Positions 34,205-40,914 of a stretch of DNA of 64,000 bases are shown piece by piece. This DNA comes from Clostridiales bacterium (GTDB lineage Bacteria > Bacillota > Clostridia > Saccharofermentanales > Saccharofermentanaceae), in the NCBI GenBank assembly GCA_017554745.1, contig JAFZHS010000013.1:1-64000 (forward strand), written 5' to 3'. Every line of letters starts with the position of its first letter. The first letter of the stretch is position 1. Both the position numbers and the translations under genes were made by a program. Under the pieces are notes generated by a model. The model worked only from the letters and a program-made list of their open reading frames with translations. It was not told where the DNA came from and did no database searches.

Positions 34205-35069
34205 ATATGGGGTGATATTTACGCGCAGCAAATTGCTCAGAAAACTTGAGTTTGGCAAGAAGAATATTGCCATTAAGATCGTCATCTATCTGGCGCTCCT
34301 TTTGGTTGCGTATCTGATGTTGCTGCCGTTTATCATTATGCTCGAGGATCTGTGGGCAAGTCCTGTTACCCAGTCAGTTGATCCCAGGGTACCTGTCGAA
34401 GTAACATATTCCTGGAAGAACTTTTTCAATAATATAAACATTTTCAAAAAGAGCGATAACTACCTGTGGATCACTTTTAAGAATTCGTTCATTATCGCTT
34501 CCTGCGCTACTCTTCTGAATGTTTATTTTTCTGCTATGACCGCATATGCCGTTACCGCGTATGAATGGAAGCTCAGGCAGGCATTCAGCAATTTCATCCT
34601 TGCGATCATTTTGATCCCTTCAACACTTACTACACTCGGATTCATCCAGCTGGTTTATAAATTCCATCTTTCCAATAAGCTCTTCATGTTGTTCCTGCCG
34701 GCGATAGCTACTCCCATGACAGTCTTCTTTATGAGGCAGTACCTGATAGCATCGCTCTCAAGAGACGTAATACATTCGGCAAGAATGGACGGTTCGAATG
34801 AGTTCAGGACGTTCATGCAGATCATACTGCCGATGATGAAGCCTGCCATAGCTACACAGGCTATCTTCGCTTATGTGGCAAGCTGGAATAACCTTTTCGT
34901 ACCGCTCGTTCTGCTTACCGACTGGGAGAAAAAAACATTGGTAGTCTACATCAGTCAGGGAGCAAGCGGAAGAGATCTTCTGTTTACCGTCCTGCCGCTT
35001 ATCCTGATCTATGTTTTCTGTTCCAGACACATCGTTGACAGTATCGGATTAGGAAGCGTTAAGGGATAG
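34200..35069 (+). CDS. Third sugar ABC permease, MalG type
   Basis: A MalG-type permease with EAA loop HSARMDGSNEFRTFMQIILPMMKP, similar throughout to the protein at 33182 but about 25 residues shorter at its C-terminal loops. It has its own terminator upstream and its own promoter. The start is unclear: the frame opens at TTG 34200, but the strong ribosome site GGGGTGAT (34209-34216) lies inside the frame, 4 bp before an ACG codon at 34221. So the protein may begin at ACG 34221, or GTG 34212. It could replace the MalG-type subunit under other conditions. Confidence 0.85.
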   Translation: MRYGVIFTRSKLLRKLEFGKKNIAIKIVIYLALLLVAYLMLLPFIIMLEDLWASPVTQSVDPRVPVEVTYSWKNFFNNINIFKKSDNYLWITFKNSFIIASCATLLNVYFSAMTAYAVTAYEWKLRQAFSNFILAIILIPSTLTTLGFIQLVYKFHLSNKLFMLFLPAIATPMTVFFMRQYLIASLSRDVIHSARMDGSNEFRTFMQIILPMMKPAIATQAIFAYVASWNNLFVPLVLLTDWEKKTLVVYISQGASGRDLLFTVLPLILIYVFCSRHIVDSIGLGSVKG

Positions 35070-35095
35070 CGTTTAGAAAAAATGCAGACATAAAC

Positions 35096-35121
35096 AAGGC
35101 CGTCTTTTGTGACGGCCTTTT
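35096..35121 (+). terminator. Intrinsic terminator of the third permease gene
   Basis: AAGGCCGTC and GACGGCCTT form a 9-bp stem with a TTTTGT loop, then TTGCTTTTT. The convergent AraC gene ends just past it at 35127. Confidence 0.85.
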
Positions 35122-35126
35122 GCTTT

Positions 35127-36056
35127 TTAAGTTCTTTTCTTTGCTCTTCTGATCCTGTTCCTGAACTGGGAAGGTGAGCAGCCGTATTGCTTCTTGAAGC
35201 TGCGGCTCAACGATGTGAGGTTATTAAATCCGCAGGACATTGCGATATCGCTGATCTGAAGGTCGGTGTCGGATAACTGGCGCTCGACTTCCTTGAGTTT
35301 TAAGGTCGTCTGATAGTCGTTGAACGTCATGCCCGTGTATTCCTTGAAGAGCCTTGCGAAATGGAACTTGGAATAACCGACGTGGTTTGCAGCCTCATCC
35401 ATGGAGACATTCTCGGAGCTGTGCATGGCGAGCCATTCAGCAAGCGATCTGAACTTGATATAGACTTCACGCTGCTTATCGTTATGAGGAGCGGTAAGGC
35501 TGTCGGAATAGTCCTTCTTCATGAGCATGCCGAAGATGTCCATGAGCTTGGAGAAGATAGATATCTCTTTTACTGTGGTCGTGTAGAAGAAGTACAGATC
35601 GTTGATCTCCATGAATCTCTCGAAAATGAGATTATAGATATCCGGATGTGTCTCGGATGTAATGAGAAGGGGCTCATGAAGTATCTTCATGAATTCTTCG
35701 TAGTCGAAGAAACCCTTAAGAAAATCAATGTTGAAAAGATAAATGAATCTGATACCTGACTTTGTGCCGGAGATCTTGTGGAGCATGTCCGGCGGTACTA
35801 AGAGGATCTCCTTTTCCTTGAGGATGATCGTTCTGTCATCAAAGATGTAGGTGTATGACTTTTCAATCGGTATCGTGATCTCAAGGCAGCTGTGTCTGTG
35901 GACAGGGTAGTCCTCAGAACGGTTGTTGTACCAGATACGCATATTGGAACCCGGTATAAAATCAACTTCTTCGACGTCGTTGCTGACGATCCTTCCGGCA
36001 AAACTGCCGATAGGCTGCTGATATTTGCCCGGTACTGAATTGTCGTTAAACTGCAT
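35127..36056 (-). CDS. AraC-family regulator with cupin-like sensor domain, 309 aa
   Basis: N-terminal cupin-like domain (about 20-160, with RHSCLEITIPIEKSYTYIF and PPDMLHKISG) and C-terminal double helix-turn-helix (about 205-305: MDEAANHVGYSKFHFARLFKEYTG, then ISDIAMSCGFNNLTSLSRSFKKQYGCSPSQFR). This is the layout of sugar-responsive activators. It sits between the transporter genes and the GH3 gene, divergent from the latter, and is the prime candidate for the shared GCAAGAA promoter element. Confidence 0.92.
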   Translation of the reverse strand: MQFNDNSVPGKYQQPIGSFAGRIVSNDVEEVDFIPGSNMRIWYNNRSEDYPVHRHSCLEITIPIEKSYTYIFDDRTIILKEKEILLVPPDMLHKISGTKSGIRFIYLFNIDFLKGFFDYEEFMKILHEPLLITSETHPDIYNLIFERFMEINDLYFFYTTTVKEISIFSKLMDIFGMLMKKDYSDSLTAPHNDKQREVYIKFRSLAEWLAMHSSENVSMDEAANHVGYSKFHFARLFKEYTGMTFNDYQTTLKLKEVERQLSDTDLQISDIAMSCGFNNLTSLSRSFKKQYGCSPSQFRNRIRRAKKRT

Positions 36057-36139
36057 TTATTTTCCCATCCCCGTGAAGCGTAATGTAACAATTCTATATA
36101 CTCATTTAGTCATTTTCAAGCCTGTTTGGGGCCGAAAAT

Positions 36140-36156
36140 AGCAAAATCTGTATAAT
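36140..36156 (+). promoter_or_regulatory. GCAA-type promoter element of the GH3 gene
   Basis: TAGCAAAATCTGTATAAT-like stretch with a perfect TATAAT at 36151-36156. It resembles the elements before xylB and the binding-protein gene (GCAAGAA-N-TGTATAAT) but is looser in the upstream word. The leader is about 75 nt and ends in AGGAGG. Confidence 0.45.
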
Positions 36157-36237
36157 TTTGAGCAATAACTAAGATATATACCCCTCTCGAAAACCATTAA
36201 AATCTAGGTATCCGCTAACAACAGGAGGATTGATCTT

Positions 36238-38331
36238 ATGGACAGAGAACAAGCTACGAAAAGAGCTGAAGAACTGGTCAGCAAAATGACTATCGAAGAG
36301 GCCGCTTCGCAACTGAGATACGATTCTCCTGCGATCGAAAGACTCGGGATCCCCGAGTACAACTGGTGGAATGAGACCCTTCACGGAGTAGCAAGAGCCG
36401 GCACGGCTACGAGCTTCCCGCAAGCCATCGGTCTGGGCGCTACTTTCGATACGGAACTTCTCGGAGAAGTCGGTGAAGTCTGCGCTACGGAGGGCCGCGC
36501 TAAATACAACGAATACAAGGCTAACGGCGACCGCGACATCTACAAGGGACTTACATTCTGGTCACCAAACGTAAACCTTTTCAGGGATCCGAGGTGGGGA
36601 AGAGGCCAGGAGACATACGGTGAGGACCCCGTGCTTATTTCAGATCTTGCCGTGCCTTTTATCAAAGGACTCCAGGGCGACGGCGAGTACATGAAGACTG
36701 CCGCTTGCGCTAAGCATTTCGTAGTGCATTCAGGCCCTGAAGCGTTAAGACACGAATTCAATGCCACATGCTCAGATAAGGACCTAAATGAGACTTATCT
36801 TCCTGCTTTCGAGGCCTGCGTAAGACAGGCAAAAGTAGAATCCGTAATGGGCGCTTACAACAGGACAAACGGTGAGCCCTGCTGCGGACACTCTTATCTG
36901 CAGGACATCATCCGCGACAAGTGGGAATTCGAAGGCCACATCGTTTCCGACTGTTGGGCCATAAGAGATTTCCATGAGCGTCATAAGGTTACAAAGAATT
37001 CCGAAGAGAGCGCAGCGCTCGCGCTTAACAAAGGATGCGACCTTAACTGCGGATGCACATATATCAACCTCATGAAGGCATACAACAAGGGTCTCGTAAC
37101 AGAAGAGGCTATTAGAAAGTCCGCAGTAAGACTCTTTACCACAAGATTTATCCTCGGCATGTTTGACGAGACTGAATTTGACGGACTCAACTATCTTGAT
37201 GTCGAGACCAAAGAGAATCTCGCAGTCGCAAGAAGAGCTTCAGATGAGAGTATCGTTCTTCTTAAGAATGACGGCATTCTTCCTATCGATACAAATAAGA
37301 CTAAAGTCATCTCCGTAATCGGCCCTAACGCTGATTCCAGGGCCTGCCTCGTAGGAAACTACTATGGAACATCATCAGAGTACATTACGGCCTTAGAGGG
37401 CATCAGGAACGCCGCAGGAGAGGACATGAGGATCCTCTATACCGAAGGATGTGACCTGAGCCTTGCAAAGCCTGATTTCCTCTCGCGCGAATACCACAGG
37501 ATCGCTGAGGCAGAAGCCATCATGAAGAGATCAGATCTCGTTATCCTCGTTATTGGTCTTAACGAGACTTTGGAGGGCGAAGAAGGCGACGAGGGCAACC
37601 AGTATAAGTCAGGCGACAAGCCCGATCTCAAGTTCCCCAAGACCCAGCTCAAGCTCATCGATACGGTCATCAAGTCAGGAAAGCCTTTCATCACTGTAGT
37701 TATGGCAGGCTCCTGCATGGATCTCAGCGTTCTTGATGAGAAGTCATCTGCCATCCTCCAGGCATGGTATCCGGGCGCAAGAGGCGGACAGTCTATAGGT
37801 GACATTATCTTCGGCAAGGTAAATCCTTCGGGCAAGCTCCCTGTAACGTTCTACAAAGACACCAACGATCTTCCTGACTTTGAGGATTACTCCATGAAGG
37901 GCAGGACATACCGCTATCTTGAGACAGAACCGCTCTATCCGTTCGGCTTCGGCCTCACATACGGCAAGATGGATATCACTTCCGTATCTTATGCGGGCGA
38001 AGATCCCGGGAACAACGGCATTACGATCAAGGCTGAAGTAAGTAATCTTGGCGATGTCACGACTTCTGAGGTCGTCCAGGTATATGTAAAGTCTGAAGAT
38101 GCTAATGAAGTAAAGAATACTAAGCTTGCAGGCTTTGCAAGGATCACGCTTGAAGCAGGAAAGAGCGGCGCGGTCGAGATCCCGGTATCTGCAGAACGCT
38201 TCCTCGTAGTAAATGAGAAGGGCGAGAAGGTCATTCCGGAAGGCAAGATCAGCGTCTATGTAGGCTTTGGCCAGCCTGATGAGCGAACGGAGAGCCTGAC
38301 CGGCAAGAAATCCGCTGTAATAACTCTCTGA
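36238..38331 (+). CDS. GH3 glycosidase, probable intracellular beta-xylosidase/beta-glucosidase, 697 aa
   Basis: No signal peptide, so cytoplasmic. N-terminal GH3 barrel (about 1-310): NWWNETLHGVAR, DPRWGRGQETYGEDP, KHF at 160 and the catalytic nucleophile D238 in GHIVSDCW. Second alpha/beta domain (about 335-560) includes GEEGDEGNQYKSGDKPDL. A fibronectin III-like C-terminus follows (about 590-690). The NWWNE-LHGVAR motif is common in bacterial beta-xylosidases. It would release sugar from oligosaccharides brought in by the adjacent ABC system. Substrate is inferred from context. Confidence 0.92.
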   Translation: MDREQATKRAEELVSKMTIEEAASQLRYDSPAIERLGIPEYNWWNETLHGVARAGTATSFPQAIGLGATFDTELLGEVGEVCATEGRAKYNEYKANGDRDIYKGLTFWSPNVNLFRDPRWGRGQETYGEDPVLISDLAVPFIKGLQGDGEYMKTAACAKHFVVHSGPEALRHEFNATCSDKDLNETYLPAFEACVRQAKVESVMGAYNRTNGEPCCGHSYLQDIIRDKWEFEGHIVSDCWAIRDFHERHKVTKNSEESAALALNKGCDLNCGCTYINLMKAYNKGLVTEEAIRKSAVRLFTTRFILGMFDETEFDGLNYLDVETKENLAVARRASDESIVLLKNDGILPIDTNKTKVISVIGPNADSRACLVGNYYGTSSEYITALEGIRNAAGEDMRILYTEGCDLSLAKPDFLSREYHRIAEAEAIMKRSDLVILVIGLNETLEGEEGDEGNQYKSGDKPDLKFPKTQLKLIDTVIKSGKPFITVVMAGSCMDLSVLDEKSSAILQAWYPGARGGQSIGDIIFGKVNPSGKLPVTFYKDTNDLPDFEDYSMKGRTYRYLETEPLYPFGFGLTYGKMDITSVSYAGEDPGNNGITIKAEVSNLGDVTTSEVVQVYVKSEDANEVKNTKLAGFARITLEAGKSGAVEIPVSAERFLVVNEKGEKVIPEGKISVYVGFGQPDERTESLTGKKSAVITL

Positions 38332-38360
38332 TTCAGGATCCTTAGAAAATATGGCTTTCA

Positions 38361-38391
38361 GGGCTTTGTAACATTGTTACAGAGCCCTTTT
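38361..38391 (+). terminator. Intrinsic terminator of the GH3 gene
   Basis: GGGCTTTGTAAC and GTTACAGAGCCC form a 12-bp stem (one G-U) with ATT loop, then TTTTATTTG. Its apical part contains TGTAACATTGTTACA, the reverse complement of the core of the palindromes at 267 and 17014. Confidence 0.9.
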
Positions 38392-38521
38392 ATTTGTTTT
38401 TGCTGCCTTGATAGCGGGCCTGCTACCGGCCGCGCGAAAATATAGAACCTTTTGAAGCCGTAAACGGATATAATAGTAAAGGCAGATCCGTTTAGGCCAA
38501 AGCTTTAGGAGGAAATAGAAA

Positions 38522-39310
38522 TTGGTTTTTTCGTACCCTTTATATGAGATGCCCGTTGTCGGCATATACCTGATAGTGATGGCCTTTTTGTTCGGCGCGA
38601 TCTTCGCGAGCTTCATTACATGCACGGCTTGGCGCGTTGTGCGCGGTGAGGACTGGATGTTAGGCCACAGCCACTGCGATACATGCGGACACGAATTATC
38701 GACCGCCGATCTTTTCCCGATATTCTCATATATCGCACTCAAGGGTAAGTGCAGATACTGCGGCTCCAAGGTGCCGCCCAGAGACCTTATCTTCGAGATA
38801 CTGCTCGGCCTTTTGTTTGCGGGCACGCTTGCTCTTCACGGCTCCATCGATGCGATCGTTGTCGCTTCCTTAGCGCTCGAAATGCTCCTTTTGGGCCTTT
38901 CTCTTGCAGACTGGGATTCCGGCGTCATTCCCAACGGTTTTCTGGTCGCGATCCTTGTCGTCTGGATCCTTACGGTCGGCTTCAGAGACGATATCCAGCG
39001 CTACGCTATCGAGGGACTTATTGCTTCAGCGTGCGTAGGCCTTGTGATGATAATCGCGACTGCGGTTATCGGCAAGGTGAAGGGTGCTAAGATCAGCTAC
39101 GGTCCTGCCAAACTTGCCATGTGCCTTATGCTTTTCCTGGGCATCCGCGGAGCATGCATAGCAGTCGGAGTTGCCGTTGTTTTAGGTGTTATTTTCGTGC
39201 TCGTCTGCAAGTCGAAAAAGAGAAAGATCGCGCTCGCTCCGGCTATCTCGCTGAGCGTTATCGCGGCCTTTTTGGCAAAGGACGCGCTGCTCCTTTTGGG
39301 CATCGCCTGA
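38522..39310 (+). CDS. Prepilin peptidase (A24) homologue lacking a catalytic Asp, 262 aa
   Basis: TTG start behind AGGAGG. An N-terminal zinc-type domain with C52, C55, C77 and C80 and about seven helices match type IV leader peptidases/N-methyltransferases. The first catalytic Asp is kept (D130 in LADWDSGVIPNGF). The second, in the conserved GxGDxKL motif, is replaced: the sequence is SYGPAKLAM (about 192-200), with Pro where Asp should be. Protease activity is therefore doubtful. No pilin or pilus-assembly genes are nearby. TATAAT lies at about 38470. Confidence 0.85.
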   Translation: MVFSYPLYEMPVVGIYLIVMAFLFGAIFASFITCTAWRVVRGEDWMLGHSHCDTCGHELSTADLFPIFSYIALKGKCRYCGSKVPPRDLIFEILLGLLFAGTLALHGSIDAIVVASLALEMLLLGLSLADWDSGVIPNGFLVAILVVWILTVGFRDDIQRYAIEGLIASACVGLVMIIATAVIGKVKGAKISYGPAKLAMCLMLFLGIRGACIAVGVAVVLGVIFVLVCKSKKRKIALAPAISLSVIAAFLAKDALLLLGIA

Positions 39311-39351
39311 GAAGTTTTCTTATAGTTGATAGCGTGGACCGCCCGAAAGGT

Positions 39352-39380
39352 TTGACTTTGGGGCATGCGTCCTATATAAT
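39352..39380 (+). promoter_or_regulatory. rpsU promoter
   Basis: TTGACT, 17-bp spacer, TATAAT: near-perfect sigma-70/SigA promoter. Expected start about 39387, giving a leader of about 33 nt with AGGGGGG. Confidence 0.9.
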
Positions 39381-39419
39381 ATGCGAGTTTTAATTCCACG
39401 CACGAGAGGGGGGATAAAG

Positions 39420-39593
39420 ATGTCTGAGATTAAAGTTAAGGAAGGCGAGTCCCTTGACAGTGCACTTCGCAGATTTAAGCGTTCTTGCGCAAAGTCCGGT
39501 GTTCTCGCAGAGGTTCGTAAGAGAGAACATTACGAGAAGCCTTCTGTAAAGAGAAAGAAGAAGTCTGAAGCAGCAAGAAAGAGAAAGCATTGA
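39420..39593 (+). CDS. rpsU: 30S ribosomal protein S21
   Basis: 57 aa, normal length. Starts [21 protein letters not shown] and ends in a basic [13 protein letters not shown] tail. The start is at ATG 39420, 7 bp after the G-rich ribosome site; an upstream in-frame ATG at 39381 lies before the predicted transcription start and is not used. A terminator follows, so it is transcribed alone. Confidence 0.97.
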   Translation: MSEIKVKEGESLDSALRRFKRSCAKSGVLAEVRKREHYEKPSVKRKKKSEAARKRKH

Positions 39594-39607
39594 TAAGACT
39601 TTAATGA

Positions 39608-39638
39608 AGAGGTTACCTGATGGTAGCCTCTTTTTTTG
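39608..39638 (+). terminator. Intrinsic terminator of rpsU
   Basis: AGAGGTTACC and GGTAGCCTCT pair over 10 bp with one G-U pair, TGAT loop, then TTTTTTT. Confidence 0.92.
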
Positions 39639-39683
39639 TTGATGTGACTCCTCCTGGTGTGCGGTGCGGAACGCGCTGCTTTT

Positions 39684-40487
39684 TCAGATCAGATAGCGGC
39701 GTATCTTCGCTTCGATCACCTTCGTGTTGAGCGGATGCTTATCTGTCTCGAAGGTCAGTATCAGCCTCGTCTCATCGAAATCATCCGCCAGCGTATACTG
39801 CGCCAGCTTCTTCACGTTGCGGTTGGAATAATCCTCGTCTCCCAGTTTCCCGAGATGCTCCCAATAGTAATCCTTCCGAAGCCTGACGTTCAGGCATTTG
39901 AAGTCCGGCGCCCCAATGATTATTTTTCCGTCGTAGACCGGAAACTCCAGCCGGTACGGAATATTGTTCCTCAGCAGCGCATCGGCGATCAGTATCTCCG
40001 ACTTAGACCTGACCCGCTCGCCCTTGGCAGTGTAAAACTCCTGGTCGTCTTTCTTGAACCCCAGTCGTTCATAAGGCTCGTTCATCCACTGCTCGATGTA
40101 TTCTTCATCTGACAGGAACTCAGGCGTGACGAGTGCTTGGCGTGCGGCGGTGAGATTGGTGAATACCTGCTGTGCTGCATCAGGGTCGAAGGTGTTTAAG
40201 AATTGTTTTATGGCTTTTTGCTGGCTGGTTAAAGCTTCGAGCAACTTGATGTCATAGTCTTTTTGAGCGAGACCTTCAGCAACGGAACGGTCTTTGCGGG
40301 GAATGTATTTACCAAGAGTATCATTGGAAAGCTTTCTGTGGTAATACTGATTGACATTTTGAGTTTTAGATATTCGCAAAGTGCCATCAGGCGCATTTTT
40401 GATGCGCTCTGTAATTCGCTCTATACGCTTATCTATTGTTTGAGCAAGGTTTTCAAGTTCATTGAGTAATTCTATTGATTCATACAT
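39684..40487 (-). CDS. PD-(D/E)XK-like putative nuclease, 267 aa
   Basis: The N-terminal 120 residues are helical and charged (LENLAQTIDKRIERITERIK), likely a coiled coil. The C-terminal half has the pattern of a restriction-endonuclease-like fold: RSKSEILIADALL (E164), APDFKCLN (D195), then DYYWEHLG (E210). Related proteins are frequent in gut Clostridia and are uncharacterised. It lies between rpsU and recJ. Its 5' side abuts dyad array B, whose first half-site lies 29 bp from the start codon. Confidence 0.7.
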   Translation of the reverse strand: MYESIELLNELENLAQTIDKRIERITERIKNAPDGTLRISKTQNVNQYYHRKLSNDTLGKYIPRKDRSVAEGLAQKDYDIKLLEALTSQQKAIKQFLNTFDPDAAQQVFTNLTAARQALVTPEFLSDEEYIEQWMNEPYERLGFKKDDQEFYTAKGERVRSKSEILIADALLRNNIPYRLEFPVYDGKIIIGAPDFKCLNVRLRKDYYWEHLGKLGDEDYSNRNVKKLAQYTLADDFDETRLILTFETDKHPLNTKVIEAKIRRYLI

Positions 40488-40515
40488 GTCTTATTCCCTT
40501 TCTTCGATTATCGAA

Positions 40516-40701
40516 AACGGATAAAAACGTCTAAATCTTGATTTTTATCCGTAGTTTTTCTCGAAAACAGACCGCTAAGTTGCTATGACTACGGATAAAA
40601 AAGTGCATATATGCATCTTTATCCGTAGTTTTCGTGGTTTGAGGCTTGGTTAAGGTGCAAAACTACGGATAAAAACAGACTTTTTCGCAATTTTATCCGT
40701 T
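40516..40701. repeat. Dyad array B: three TACGGATAAAA inverted pairs, 74-nt period
   Basis: Dyads at 40516-40553, 40590-40627 and 40664-40701, each 11-16-11 nt, with 36-nt spacers: the same core and the same geometry as array A 27 kb away, though centres and spacers are unrelated. The outermost half-sites are degenerate by one base (AACGGATAAAA; TTTTATCCGTT). The centre of dyad 2 contains a further small palindrome (TGCATATATGCA). It fills most of the 430-bp gap between the nuclease-like gene and recJ. Confidence 0.85.
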
Positions 40702-40794
40702 GGCTCAAATCTGAACCCCGCCCGCCAAAAAACAAGCCCATGAATACTTGCTATCCTAGAGCGCCGTCAGCAAACTTCAACCCTTTTCGCGAAG

Positions 40795-40824
40795 ATTGAG
40801 ACTACACGCCATAGATTGAGACTA
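40795..40824. repeat. Direct repeat ATTGAGACTA x2 upstream of recJ promoter
   Basis: ATTGAGACTA at 40795-40804 and 40815-40824, 20 bp apart (about two helical turns), 29 bp before the recJ -35 box. Possible activator or repressor half-sites. Confidence 0.45.
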
Positions 40825-40852
40825 GTCTTAAAATTTCCAAGACACGCCGCCT

Positions 40853-40881
40853 TTGTAAATACAAGCGCATTCCGCTATAAT
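40853..40881 (+). promoter_or_regulatory. recJ promoter
   Basis: TTGTAA, 17-bp spacer, TATAAT. The predicted start is near 40888, so upstream in-frame ATGs are excluded and ATG 40915 is favoured. Confidence 0.85.
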
Positions 40882-40914
40882 AGGGGCAATAAAGATAAAG
40901 TTGAGAATAAGTTT

